Assembly (NCBI GenBank): GCA_965613685.1
Contig: OZ277031.1
Coordinates: 868,001-932,000, forward strand
Direction: 5' to 3'
DNA from: Methylotenera oryzisoli_B
Lineage (GTDB): Bacteria; Pseudomonadota; Gammaproteobacteria; Burkholderiales; Methylophilaceae
DNA: 64,000 bases
Positions within the stretch are counted from its first letter, which is position 1, and every line of letters begins with the position of its first letter. Below the pieces are notes generated by a model that searched no databases, had not been told where the DNA came from, and saw nothing but the letters and a program-made list of their open reading frames with translations. This document shows, in pieces, positions 9,426-18,000 of the stretch. A program made the position numbers and the translations under genes.

Positions 9426-9740
9426 CTAACGACGACTAATCAGCAAGCCAACGATGAGGCCTACGCTGGCTGCTAAGCCTATGGAACGCCATGGGTTGTC
9501 TTGTACGTAATCGTCCGCGGCCGCTGCCGCTTCTTTGGCTTTATTTAACACCGACGCCGGCGCATCGGCCATATTGGCCTTAACTGCATCCAGCGATTGT
9601 TCGGCTTTAGCCCTTATGGCCGTCAGCTTGTCGCCACCGGTCTGGGCGGTCTCTTGCAACAAGGCCTCTAAATCGGCCAATACGGATTTAAAATCCTCCA
9701 GCAACTGCTCTTCTTTGTATTCATTAGTAAACGGTTTCAT
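9426..9740 (-). CDS. DUF883 (YqjD/ElaB-type) protein
   Basis: The 104 residues form a long amphipathic helix region (about 10-80), followed by the family's C-terminal signature DDYVQDNPWRSIGLAASVGLIVGLLISRR, a single membrane anchor. Relatives YqjD/ElaB tether stationary-phase ribosomes to the inner membrane. It is the first gene of the yqjD-E-K-like trio. No clear promoter was recognised in the 79 bases upstream. Confidence 0.88.
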   Translation of the reverse strand: MKPFTNEYKEEQLLEDFKSVLADLEALLQETAQTGGDKLTAIRAKAEQSLDAVKANMADAPASVLNKAKEAAAAADDYVQDNPWRSIGLAASVGLIVGLLISRR

Positions 9741-9819
9741 ATTGACTCCTAATGCACGCTGTTCAAGTACTTAAAATCACTATACACCGTCACCCGGCAA
9801 GCCACAATGCACAAGGGCT

Positions 9820-11004
9820 TTACTTATTGCGCCATACCTTACTTAAGCGCAGCACCAAGCAACTAAACAACAGGTAGGCAGCCATCGCCATCGCCAAACC
9901 CAAGGGTTCGGCCCAGACTAATGGAACGATCAAGCCAGCCGACACGGTGGACAGCAACATCTGCACAAAGGCTTGGCCAGAAGCGGCCGTGCCGCGTATT
10001 TTCGCATGCCTATCCAGCGCGGCCAGTGACAAGATAGGCATGGCGAAAGCCATGCCCACGTTAAATAAGGCGACTGGCAAGATATTGTAAAACGGCGACA
10101 CCGCTAGGTTTAAGCACACCACTAAATTAAGCAGCACCGTAGCGCCCATCCAGGCGTACGCCACTTTTAGTACTTGCTGGCTGGTGTAGACCCCCGCCGC
10201 ACGTTTAGCCAAATACGAACCCAAGACCATGCCACAAACGGTAGGGATAAACATGTAGCCAAATTGCTGATCACTTAAGCCTAATTGTTTAACTAAAAAA
10301 ACCGGACTGGCCAGCACGTATATGAAGAAAGCTGCAAAATTGGCTGCGGATGCCAGCACCACCAAATTAAACTCTTTGTCAGAGAAAATAAGGCGATAGC
10401 TGCTTAAGACATTTTTTGCAGACAAGGGTAAGCGTTTTGCCTTAGGCATGGTTTCCGGCAAATAGCGCACGGCCGCCCATAAACTAATGGCGGCATACAG
10501 GGCTAAAAAGACAAAGATGGCTTGCCAATGTATGCCCAATAACAGGCCACCGATAATCGGCGCCACGGCGGGTGCAATACCAAACAACATTTGCACGGTG
10601 GCCATGACGCGCTGAGCTTGCGGACCTTCAAACAAGTCCCGCACCATGGCACGTGCCACCACGTTGCCCGCCCCACCCGACAAACCTTGCAAAACGCGAA
10701 AAAACCACAAGGTTTCAATGTTGTTGGCAAAAGCACAACCTATGGAGGCAAGCACAAACACGCCCAGGCCCCATTTGATGGTGGTGATGCGGCCTATAGA
10801 ATCGGAAATGGCGCCGTGCCATAAGGTCATTAAGGCATAGGGCAATAAATAAAAAGTCAGGCTTTGTTGCAACTCCAATGGGCTAGCCACCAGCGCTAAC
10901 TCCAAACCTGGAAAAGCCGGCAAATAGGTGTCTATAGCAAACGGCGCTAAGGCGGCTAGGCCGGCTAAGACTAATGATAGGGTAAACGCGGAAGATGCCT
11001 GCAT
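9820..11004 (-). CDS. Bcr/CflA-type multidrug effflux MFS transporter
   Basis: This is a 394-residue drug/proton antiporter of the major facilitator superfamily with twelve predicted membrane spans. The N-terminal segment LAALAPFAIDTYLPAFPGL, with the aspartate-threonine-tyrosine motif, and the span-5 motif region GIAPAVAPIIGGLLLG are characteristic of Bcr/CflA exporters. Substrates cannot be read from the sequence. It is a single gene, separated from pqqE by a terminator at 11020-11057. Confidence 0.9.
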   Translation of the reverse strand: MQASSAFTLSLVLAGLAALAPFAIDTYLPAFPGLELALVASPLELQQSLTFYLLPYALMTLWHGAISDSIGRITTIKWGLGVFVLASIGCAFANNIETLWFFRVLQGLSGGAGNVVARAMVRDLFEGPQAQRVMATVQMLFGIAPAVAPIIGGLLLGIHWQAIFVFLALYAAISLWAAVRYLPETMPKAKRLPLSAKNVLSSYRLIFSDKEFNLVVLASAANFAAFFIYVLASPVFLVKQLGLSDQQFGYMFIPTVCGMVLGSYLAKRAAGVYTSQQVLKVAYAWMGATVLLNLVVCLNLAVSPFYNILPVALFNVGMAFAMPILSLAALDRHAKIRGTAASGQAFVQMLLSTVSAGLIVPLVWAEPLGLAMAMAAYLLFSCLVLRLSKVWRNK

Positions 11005-11019
11005 GTATAAGTCACCGAT

Positions 11020-11057
11020 AAAAAACGCGCCGGTAAGCTTATCTCACCTAGCGCGTT
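11020..11057 (-). terminator. Terminator after pqqE
   Basis: On the minus strand a stem AACGCGC/GCGCGTT is extended inward by GGTGAG/CTTACC pairing and followed by a run of T (AAAAA on the plus strand at 11020-11024). It lies about 40 bases past the pqqE stop and closes the pqq operon. Confidence 0.85.
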
Positions 11058-11095
11058 CTATTTAAACACAGCCTAGCTTTCTTATGAAGAACTCA

Positions 11096-12325
11096 TTAGG
11101 GCACCGCATGAAAGGCTTTCACCCTGTCATCCAACTCCCCGGCTAGAATCTTTTTAGAATTTTTATCATTCCGGAAGACGATGGGCTGAGCCACGGCTTG
11201 CGGGTTGCGCGAATCAATAATGGCTTGATCGATCAAATGCCTGTGCGGTGATTTGCTGCATACCGGATCGGCCGCTTCCGCATCGCCAGACAAAAGAAAC
11301 GCTTGGCAACGGCAACCACCCAAGTCATTCTCTTTTTCCGAGCAACTGCGACAAGGCTCTTTCATCCAAGCATCGCCACGGTATTTGTTAAAGGCTGGCG
11401 AATCTTGCCAGGCATAAGCCAAACCGTCGTCACGCACATTAGGAAAAGTCATATTAGGCAATACTCGAGCAGAATGGCATGGCAAGACATCGCCATTAGC
11501 CGTCACTATCATGAACACCTCACCCCAACCGTTCATGCATTTTTTTGGCCTATCCGAGAAGTAATCCGGCACCACAAAGAACACCTTCATTTTGTTGTTC
11601 GGATTAGCCCTAAACTCGTTAGCGATCGCTTCAGCTTCATCCACTTGTTCTTTGGTAGGCATTAATTGACTGCGATTCACCAATGACCAGCCGTAATATT
11701 GGGTATTGGCCAACTCTATGTAATCGGCGCCAAGGGCTTCTGCCATGTCTAGTATTTCACGCAAATGCCCTATGTTGTAACGGTGTATCACCACGTTTAA
11801 CACCATGGGGTAGCCGTGATTTTTGATCATGGCCGCGACTTTTTTCTTTAATTCAAAGGTTTTGGTATTGGTAATGAAGTTATTGATCTCTTCGGTAATG
11901 TCGTGCATGGACAATTGAATATGGTCCAAGCCGCCTTCCTTGAAAGCCTGAATGCGCTTTTCCGTAAGACCCACACCCGAGGTAATGAGATTGCTGTAGT
12001 AGCCTAGCTTTTTTGCTTCCACCACGATGTCTTCTATGTCATCACGCAGCAATGGTTCGCCACCTGAAATACCCAGCTGCAAGGCACCCAATTTACGGGC
12101 GTCGCGCAAGGCTTGTAGCCACTGCTCAGTGGTCAATTCATTTTGCGTGTGTTTATCGTAATCGGTTGGGTTGTAGCAAAAAGCACAGTGCAATGGGCAG
12201 CGGTAAGTGACCTCCGCCAACAACCACAGCGGTTGCGTATGGGTTGCCGATGCTGCCACGCCGTTGTTTTGCTGAGCCTGCACGGTCTTTTGCACCACCG
12301 ATTCACCCAATGAGGCTTGTGTCAT
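11096..12325 (-). CDS. pqqE: PqqA peptide cyclase (radical SAM)
   Basis: PqqE cross-links the glutamate and tyrosine side chains of the PqqA peptide, the first step in pyrroloquinoline quinone synthesis. The 409-residue protein has the radical-SAM cluster C-x3-C-x2-C at about residues 43, 47 and 50 (CPLHCAFC), the GISGGEPLLR motif, and a C-terminal SPASM-type cysteine region (CRSCSEKENDLGGCRC). A leader of about 25 residues before the core is somewhat longer than in short homologues. It lies 36 bases after pqqD and is last in the cluster. Confidence 0.97.
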   Translation of the reverse strand: MTQASLGESVVQKTVQAQQNNGVAASATHTQPLWLLAEVTYRCPLHCAFCYNPTDYDKHTQNELTTEQWLQALRDARKLGALQLGISGGEPLLRDDIEDIVVEAKKLGYYSNLITSGVGLTEKRIQAFKEGGLDHIQLSMHDITEEINNFITNTKTFELKKKVAAMIKNHGYPMVLNVVIHRYNIGHLREILDMAEALGADYIELANTQYYGWSLVNRSQLMPTKEQVDEAEAIANEFRANPNNKMKVFFVVPDYFSDRPKKCMNGWGEVFMIVTANGDVLPCHSARVLPNMTFPNVRDDGLAYAWQDSPAFNKYRGDAWMKEPCRSCSEKENDLGGCRCQAFLLSGDAEAADPVCSKSPHRHLIDQAIIDSRNPQAVAQPIVFRNDKNSKKILAGELDDRVKAFHAVP

Positions 12326-12361
12326 CTTGCTACTCCTAAATTTATACCTACATTCATCGTA

Positions 12362-12643
12362 TTAAAGCTGACGCAACCAACCCTTACTTAGGGCTAATTC
12401 GAACATACCGACAATATCGGCTTCTATGTTAGCGGCATCCGGAAAAGTGGCTTTAAGGTCAGCCACCACATCGCCTACAGTGGCTTTGCCATCCAAACGC
12501 TTAAGCACTTCGCCTGCACCACCGTGCAGCTTAACCATGCCTTCTGGAAAGAGGATCACGTAATTCTGCTGCGCTTCTTCCCATTGAAAACGATGATGGA
12601 GTGCTAGGGCGTAACAGTCTGTGTGTTTTATCTGATTACTCAT
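12362..12643 (-). CDS. pqqD: PQQ synthesis peptide chaperone PqqD
   Basis: PqqD is the RiPP-recognition protein that binds the PqqA leader and presents it to PqqE. The 93-residue product carries the family pattern: FQWEEAQQNYVILFPEGMVKLHGGAGEVLKRLDG, then a helical C-terminal part (ADIVGMFELALSKGWL). It is a separate gene here, not fused to pqqC or pqqE, and follows pqqC after 12 bases. Confidence 0.95.
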   Translation of the reverse strand: MSNQIKHTDCYALALHHRFQWEEAQQNYVILFPEGMVKLHGGAGEVLKRLDGKATVGDVVADLKATFPDAANIEADIVGMFELALSKGWLRQL

Positions 12644-12655
12644 GCCATGCCACGC

Positions 12656-13417
12656 TTATTTAAAATCAATTCTAGGCTGACGTAAATAATCTTTACCCTC
12701 AACCTTAACGTCTGTGCAGGCCAACATAATCGCATCGGCGATGACCCACAACACGTCCAACTTAAACTGCAATATATCCAAGGCTTTTAATTGCATGTCG
12801 CGCGAGGTGCTAAAGTAATCCAAGGTTACGCTTAAGCCCTGCTCCACATCACGCCTGGCTTCTGTTAAACGTTTTTTAAAGTATGTTAAGCCGGTTTCGT
12901 CTATCCATGGGTACATGCTAGGCCAAGAGCTGATGCGTTGCTGGTGTATGTGCGGCGCAAACAATTCAGTTAAGGAAGAGCATACCGATTCCTGCCAAGG
13001 CCGTTGACGGGCAAAATTAACGTAGGCATCCACGGCAAACTTCACGCCTGGGCTTAAATACTTAAGCGAGGTGACGTCTTCGCGGCTTAAACCGACCGCC
13101 ATACCCAATTGTATCCAGGCTTCTATACCGCCAACCTGACCATCCACGCCATCGTGATCGGTAATACGTACTATCCACTCCTTGCGCACTTCCTTATCCG
13201 GGCAATTAGACAATATGGCCGCGTCTTTCATGGGAATGGCTATTTGGTAGTAAAAACGGTTGGCTACCCAACATTGCAACTGCTCTTTAGTCAGCTTGCC
13301 TTCGTACATCATGACGTGTATGGGATGGTAAATATGGTAGCCCTTGCCCTTCTCGCGTAATTTGCCTTCAAATTCTTCGCGTGTCCATGGTAAGGCGTTG
13401 TTTGTCATTGCATTCAT
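12656..13417 (-). CDS. pqqC: Pyrroloquinoline-quinone synthase
   Basis: PqqC is the cofactor-less oxidase that performs ring closure and the final eight-electron oxidation to PQQ. The 253 residues belong to the TENA/THI-4 fold. They include the family segment YHIYHPIHVMMYEGKLTKEQ and the helical histidine-rich region LFAPHIHQQRISSWPSMYPW. It lies 9 bases after pqqB. Length is typical. Confidence 0.97.
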   Translation of the reverse strand: MNAMTNNALPWTREEFEGKLREKGKGYHIYHPIHVMMYEGKLTKEQLQCWVANRFYYQIAIPMKDAAILSNCPDKEVRKEWIVRITDHDGVDGQVGGIEAWIQLGMAVGLSREDVTSLKYLSPGVKFAVDAYVNFARQRPWQESVCSSLTELFAPHIHQQRISSWPSMYPWIDETGLTYFKKRLTEARRDVEQGLSVTLDYFSTSRDMQLKALDILQFKLDVLWVIADAIMLACTDVKVEGKDYLRQPRIDFK

Positions 13418-13426
13418 TGCTCGCTC

Positions 13427-14353
13427 CTAAAGTATGATATCCATGCCATCGAAAGCCACTTCGATGTTGTGCTGGCTTAATATTGCCCGCTCAGCGGAAT
13501 CTTCACGCAATATTGGGTTGGTGTTATTGATGTGTATCAACACTTTACGGACTTTTTTAGTCTGACCAAATTTATCCAGATCTTCTATCATGCCGCCCTC
13601 ACCGGATTGCGGATTGTGGCCTATGCTGCGAGCGGTTTTAGTCATCAAGCCCAGGTCTAACATTTCCGTATTGGTCCAAAACGTCCCGTCCACCATGATG
13701 CAATCGGCTTGATCCATCAATGCCGGTAAATGCGGTTCAATTTCTGCCAATCCTGGCGAATACCAACATTTTTTACCGCTGCTAATTTCCTCTATCAACA
13801 CGCCTATGGTGTCGCCAGCCTGAGGGTTGTTGCGGTGCGGGGAATACGGCGGTGCGGCACTTTTGAGTGCGACCGAAGTGAATTTTAAATTTGCTACACC
13901 AGGAATAGTAAAACTGGTTTTACCGTCTGTCGGCACTTGGTGGTGATTGATGCCGCAATAGTGGCCCAAGATGTTTAATAGCTGATTACCCGATGTCAGG
14001 TCACCGTAAACCATATCGGTGCAATATATTTCCCGTTTTACCTGGCCTTCCCGCAACATAAATAGACCAGTGGTGTGGTCTATTTGCGCATCAATAAGGA
14101 CTATGGCTTGTATGCCGGTGTCCCTAACCGCACGACCGGGTTGCAATGGTGCGAAGTCTTGTATTTGCTGCAACACATCCGGCGAGGCATTAAACAACAC
14201 CCAGTTGACACCATCACTGCTGACGCAGATAGAGGATTGCGTGCGCTTGGTGGCTTTAATCGTGCCCTTGCGTAGCCCGTCACAATTAAAGCAATTGCAA
14301 TTCCATTGTGGAAAACCGCCACCTGCCCCTGCGCCTAAAACGTGTATATGCAT
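13427..14353 (-). CDS. pqqB: PQQ biosynthesis protein PqqB
   Basis: PqqB is a metallo-beta-lactamase-fold protein proposed to hydroxylate the processed Glu-Tyr intermediate. The 308-residue product begins MHIHVLGAGAGGGFPQWNCNC, typical of the family, and contains the metal-site-like segments DAQIDHTTGLF and DGTFWTNTEM. It starts about 112 bases after pqqA, with an intrinsic terminator in between. Confidence 0.96.
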   Translation of the reverse strand: MHIHVLGAGAGGGFPQWNCNCFNCDGLRKGTIKATKRTQSSICVSSDGVNWVLFNASPDVLQQIQDFAPLQPGRAVRDTGIQAIVLIDAQIDHTTGLFMLREGQVKREIYCTDMVYGDLTSGNQLLNILGHYCGINHHQVPTDGKTSFTIPGVANLKFTSVALKSAAPPYSPHRNNPQAGDTIGVLIEEISSGKKCWYSPGLAEIEPHLPALMDQADCIMVDGTFWTNTEMLDLGLMTKTARSIGHNPQSGEGGMIEDLDKFGQTKKVRKVLIHINNTNPILREDSAERAILSQHNIEVAFDGMDIIL

Positions 14354-14416
14354 AATAATGCTGTTCCAATGTTAACTGTATGCATGCAGCGCTAACTAGC
14401 CTGCAAGGTTTTCATG

Positions 14417-14449
14417 AAAAAAAAGGCTGTCTAACGGCAGCCTTTTTTT
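14417..14449 (-). terminator. Hairpin terminator between pqqA and pqqB
   Basis: The minus strand reads a stem AAGGCTGCC with its complement (GGCAGCCTT on the other strand), a short loop, and then a run of eight T. It lies 17 bases after the pqqA stop and 64 bases before the pqqB start. Being inside the operon, it should let much pqqA message end early while some reads through to pqqBCDE. Confidence 0.85.
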
Positions 14450-14465
14450 AATAGTAATAAACTAA

Positions 14466-14537
14466 TTATTTGTTCATTACGTACATAGTTACTTCAAAGC
14501 CAAAACGCATTTCTGTAGCAGCTGGAGTTGTCCACAT
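14466..14537 (-). CDS. pqqA: PQQ precursor peptide PqqA
   Basis: This 23-residue peptide is the substrate from which PQQ is carved. It starts MWTTPAATEMRFGFEVTMY and holds the two residues that become PQQ, Glu15 and Tyr19, separated by V-T-M, matching the E-V-T-M-Y core of known PqqA. A good ribosome-binding site (AAGGAT) lies 7 bases upstream. It is first in the cluster and is followed by a terminator hairpin, so it is probably made in excess over PqqB-E. Confidence 0.97.
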   Translation of the reverse strand: MWTTPAATEMRFGFEVTMYVMNK

Positions 14538-14572
14538 GATAGTGATCCTTTTAATTAGTTAAAAAATATCGC

Positions 14573-14588
14573 CGTGATTAAGGTCACA
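14573..14588 (-). promoter_or_regulatory. CRP/FNR-family-like site upstream of pqqA
   Basis: The minus strand reads TGTGA-CCTTAA-TCACG, matching nine of the ten defined positions of the CRP consensus TGTGA-N6-TCACA. It is centred 43 bases before the pqqA start. The best -10-like hexamer (TATTTT at 14568-14563) would place the site over the -35 region, so repression is as likely as activation. The match is seen; the regulator is inference. Confidence 0.45.
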
Positions 14589-14672
14589 ACGTGAAACGAA
14601 TCATGCGCTCATAGGCAGGCACGTGACACTGCAAACTTACTGATTAAGGCCTAATGAAATTCATGATGCCGC

Positions 14673-15743
14673 TTATTTTTTTTGACGGCGTAGACGTACG
14701 GCAGCGGCTAGGTTTTCTAACAAGGCCACTGTATCCGACCAGCCCAAACAAGCATCAGTGATAGATAAACCATAGGTCAATTGGCAGCCAGGCGTGTGGT
14801 CTTGCCTGCCCGCCTCTATGTGCGACTCGACCATGACGCCGACTATGCGCTTGTCACCGGCAGCCAATTGATCGGCAATGTCTTGCGCCACGTCTTTTTG
14901 CAGCAAGTAATTTTTACTGCTATTACCGTGACTGCAATCTATCATTAATATCGGCGCCAAACCCGCATCAGTAAGCTTTTGGCAGGCATCGTTGACGCTG
15001 TCTTTATCGTAGTTGGGTTTCTTGCCACCGCGCAGGATGACATGGCAATCGTCGTTACCAGTGGTGGAGAAAATGGCCGATTGGCCCTCCTTGGTTACAG
15101 ACAAGAAATGGTGTGGGCTGGACGCCGTTTTAATCGCATCAATGGCCACTTTAACACCGCTATCCGTGCCATTTTTAAAGCCAACCGGGCAGGACAAGCC
15201 TGAGGTTAACTCCCTATGCACCTGTGACTCGGTGGTGCGGGCACCTATCGCCCCCCAACTGACCAAATCGGCGGTGTATTGTGGGGTAATCATGTCCAAA
15301 AATTCGGCCCCTGCTGGCATGCCTAGCTCGTTTACATCCAACAAGAATTTACGCGCGATCTCTAAGCCTTCATTGATCTGATAGCTGCCGTCCAAATGCG
15401 GGTCGTTAATCAAGCCTTTCCAACCGACGGTGGTTCTTGGTTTTTCAAAATAAACGCGCATCACAATTAATAAGTCTTGGGCTAAATCATTGCGCACGTT
15501 CATTAATTGACGGGCATAATCCAATCCGGCTTGGCTGTCGTGTATCGAGCATGGGCCAACCACTACCAGCAATCTATCGTCTTCTTGATGCAGAATTTGG
15601 TGTATTTGCTTGCGCGTCGCCAAAATATTTTTGGTGGAACTGGCGCTTTCCTTAAGCTTGTCCAACAAGGCCAAAGGCGTGATTAGTTTTTTTACTTCGC
15701 GTATGCGTACGTCATCGGTAGCGAGTTTTTGGTAATGGCTCAT
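14673..15743 (-). CDS. aroG: 3-deoxy-7-phosphoheptulonate synthase, class I
   Basis: This DAHP synthase joins phosphoenolpyruvate and erythrose 4-phosphate, the entry step to aromatic amino acids. The 356 residues show the class I (AroF/G/H) motifs VVVGPCSIHD near residue 61, KPRTTVGWKG and MIDCSHGNS. It directly abuts the hisC stop (no gap), so it is read as the last gene of the gyrA-serC-pheA-hisC series. Which isoenzyme (Phe-, Tyr- or Trp-sensitive) cannot be decided by eye. Confidence 0.92.
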   Translation of the reverse strand: MSHYQKLATDDVRIREVKKLITPLALLDKLKESASSTKNILATRKQIHQILHQEDDRLLVVVGPCSIHDSQAGLDYARQLMNVRNDLAQDLLIVMRVYFEKPRTTVGWKGLINDPHLDGSYQINEGLEIARKFLLDVNELGMPAGAEFLDMITPQYTADLVSWGAIGARTTESQVHRELTSGLSCPVGFKNGTDSGVKVAIDAIKTASSPHHFLSVTKEGQSAIFSTTGNDDCHVILRGGKKPNYDKDSVNDACQKLTDAGLAPILMIDCSHGNSSKNYLLQKDVAQDIADQLAAGDKRIVGVMVESHIEAGRQDHTPGCQLTYGLSITDACLGWSDTVALLENLAAAVRLRRQKK

Positions 15744-16865
15744 TTATTGATTACTTTTTAATATTTGCGCTAACACGCTTAGAAAGCGGGCATTTTCACT
15801 GAATAGCCCTATGCTGACACGCAGGTAATCTGGCAAGCCGTAATTGGCAACAGGCCTTACAATAACGCCATTTTGCAACAAGGCTAGATTGACTTTCGCG
15901 GCCTCATTAACGGCAAAACTGACAAAATTAGCGTAGGACGGAATGTAGCTAAGTCCGAGTTGGGATAGACCTTGGGTGATTTGCAACATACCCGCCTGAT
16001 TGAGCGCATAAGACCGGGCAACGAAATCGTCGTCTTGCAAGGATGCAATGGCCGCTGCTTGGGCCACGCTGTTCACGTTAAAGGGCTGACGCACCCGGTT
16101 CATCATGTCCGCTACGCTAGGATGGCAGGCACCAAAACCTATGCGCAAGCCCGCTAAACCGTATGCCTTAGAAAAGGAACGCGATACGATCAAATTATCA
16201 AATTCAGCCAACCAGCTAAAGGCTAGCGATTTATCTTGGGCCGACAAGTACTCGTCGTAAGCTTCATCCAGCACCACCAGTACGTGCTTGGGCACCTGCC
16301 GCATGAATGTTAGCAAGGCCTCTTTCGCAAGCAAGGTGCCGGTTGGGTTGTTTGGATTGGCGATAAAAATCAGCCGTGTCTTAGGCGTAATCGCCGCCAA
16401 CATAGCCGGCAAATCGTGTGCGTAGTCTTTAGCCGGTACTTCCACACCATGCGCGCCCATTGCTTGCGTCACCAAGGGGTAAACGGCAAAAGCGTGTTGC
16501 GCATAAATCACTTCCGCGTTGCTGCTTAAAAAAGCCCGGGCCGCCAGCTCCAAGATGTCGTTCGAGCCATTACCAAAGACAATTTGTTCAGGTGCAAGCT
16601 TAAATTTGTTCGCTACCACGGCGCGCAGCGCAAAGGCATTGCCATCCGGGTAACGCGCGATGTCTAGCAAGGCTTCTTGTATGGCACTTTCTGCCTTAGG
16701 ACTAATGCCTAATGGATTCTCGTTGGAAGCCAACTTGACGATGTTGGCTTCCTGCAAACCCATTTCCCTAGCCAATTCACTAATGGGTTTGCCGCCTTGA
16801 TAAGGCGCAATGGCACGGATGTACTCCGGTGCTAAATGGGATAAAGCAGATTGGCTTGAATTCAT
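15744..16865 (-). CDS. hisC: Histidinol-phosphate aminotransferase
   Basis: This is a PLP-dependent class I/II aminotransferase of 373 residues. The cofactor lysine lies in SRSFSKAYGLAGLRIG, and IANPNNPTGT and FGNGSNDILEL are also present. In this gene neighbourhood the enzyme is probably used both for histidinol phosphate and for aromatic amino-acid transamination; that dual role is inference from context. It follows pheA after 40 bases. Confidence 0.92.
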   Translation of the reverse strand: MNSSQSALSHLAPEYIRAIAPYQGGKPISELAREMGLQEANIVKLASNENPLGISPKAESAIQEALLDIARYPDGNAFALRAVVANKFKLAPEQIVFGNGSNDILELAARAFLSSNAEVIYAQHAFAVYPLVTQAMGAHGVEVPAKDYAHDLPAMLAAITPKTRLIFIANPNNPTGTLLAKEALLTFMRQVPKHVLVVLDEAYDEYLSAQDKSLAFSWLAEFDNLIVSRSFSKAYGLAGLRIGFGACHPSVADMMNRVRQPFNVNSVAQAAAIASLQDDDFVARSYALNQAGMLQITQGLSQLGLSYIPSYANFVSFAVNEAAKVNLALLQNGVIVRPVANYGLPDYLRVSIGLFSENARFLSVLAQILKSNQ

Positions 16866-16905
16866 ACAGGTATAACCTTGGACACTAACGCGATGGGCAT
16901 GCGCA

Positions 16906-17988
16906 TTAAATAATAGCGGCTGGATAAGAACCCAACACTTTTAGAAAGGACGCACGCTGCTCGCATTCCGCCAAGGCGGCTTGTACTTTAGCGTCATGCT
17001 GATGACCGTCGATGTCGACAAAGAACACGTAATCCCATAAGCCTTGCTTGGATGGCCGCGATTCGAATTTAGTCATGCTCACGCCGTGCCTAGCCAGCGG
17101 CTCTAGCAACTGCACCATGGCACCCGGGGTATTTTTAGAGGTCATGACCAGCGAGGTTTTATCGTGACCCGATGGCGCCACATCGTGCGCACCCAGCACC
17201 AAGAAGCGCGTGGTATTTTTCGCGTCGTCTTCTATGTTTTCTGCCAACACGTTCAAGCCAAACAAATCGGCCGCACGTTTGCTGGCAATGGCTGCAGCAA
17301 AGGTCCCATCAGTGGAAACCAGATCGTGTATCATTTGCGCGGCCCTGGCATTACTGGTCACGGCTTCACGTTCTGCTTTTGGCAAATGCTTGCTTAGCCA
17401 TTCGTGGCACTGCGCCAAGGATTGCGTGTGCGAGAACACATGGGAAATTTGACTGATGTCGGTTTGCTTGGACAACAAGCAATGGTGAATAGGCAAGGTG
17501 ACTTCACCGCAAATTTTGAGCGAACTGGCCAACAACAAGTCCAAGGTTAAGCCTATGGCACCTTCGGTGGAATTTTCCACTGGCACCACGCCGTAATCAA
17601 CTTGAGCGGCTTCCACACTGCGAAACACCTCATCGATGCTAGCGCAAACAACGGCCATTTTTCCCAAGCCAAATTGCTTAAGCGCGGCCTCTTCGCTGTA
17701 GGTGCCCAATGGCCCTAAAAAAGCGATGGACAGTTCTTTTTCTAGGGCACGGCAATTGGACATCACCGCACGAAAGATATTGCTAACGGCCTCATTAGAC
17801 AGTGGTCCAGTGTTGTTGGCTTGCAAACGGCGCAATACTTGCGCCTCACGCTCAGGGCGATATATCACGCCGTCGTCTTTTAAGGCGCCAATTTGCCTAG
17901 CCAGTTGCGCACGCTCATTTACCAACTTAAGCACTTGCTCGTCTATGGCATCAATCTGATCACGGTGTTGTTTTAATTGCACTGTCAT
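16906..17988 (-). CDS. pheA: Chorismate mutase / prephenate dehydratase (P-protein)
   Basis: This bifunctional enzyme takes chorismate to phenylpyruvate. The 360 residues have an AroQ-type chorismate mutase helix domain (about 1-85), a prephenate dehydratase domain from FLGPLGTYSEEAALK (about residue 90) through the NTTRFLVL motif, and a C-terminal ACT domain with ESRPSKQGLWDYVFFVD for phenylalanine feedback. It is 12 bases downstream of serC. Confidence 0.96.
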   Translation of the reverse strand: MTVQLKQHRDQIDAIDEQVLKLVNERAQLARQIGALKDDGVIYRPEREAQVLRRLQANNTGPLSNEAVSNIFRAVMSNCRALEKELSIAFLGPLGTYSEEAALKQFGLGKMAVVCASIDEVFRSVEAAQVDYGVVPVENSTEGAIGLTLDLLLASSLKICGEVTLPIHHCLLSKQTDISQISHVFSHTQSLAQCHEWLSKHLPKAEREAVTSNARAAQMIHDLVSTDGTFAAAIASKRAADLFGLNVLAENIEDDAKNTTRFLVLGAHDVAPSGHDKTSLVMTSKNTPGAMVQLLEPLARHGVSMTKFESRPSKQGLWDYVFFVDIDGHQHDAKVQAALAECEQRASFLKVLGSYPAAII

Positions 17989-18000
17989 GTCTGCATCACC

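Noticed and set aside
12013..12210. Open frames opposite pqqE, gyrA, leuC and other core genes.
   Set aside because: They lie inside well-supported genes on the other strand, show no family features and lack ribosome-binding sites.
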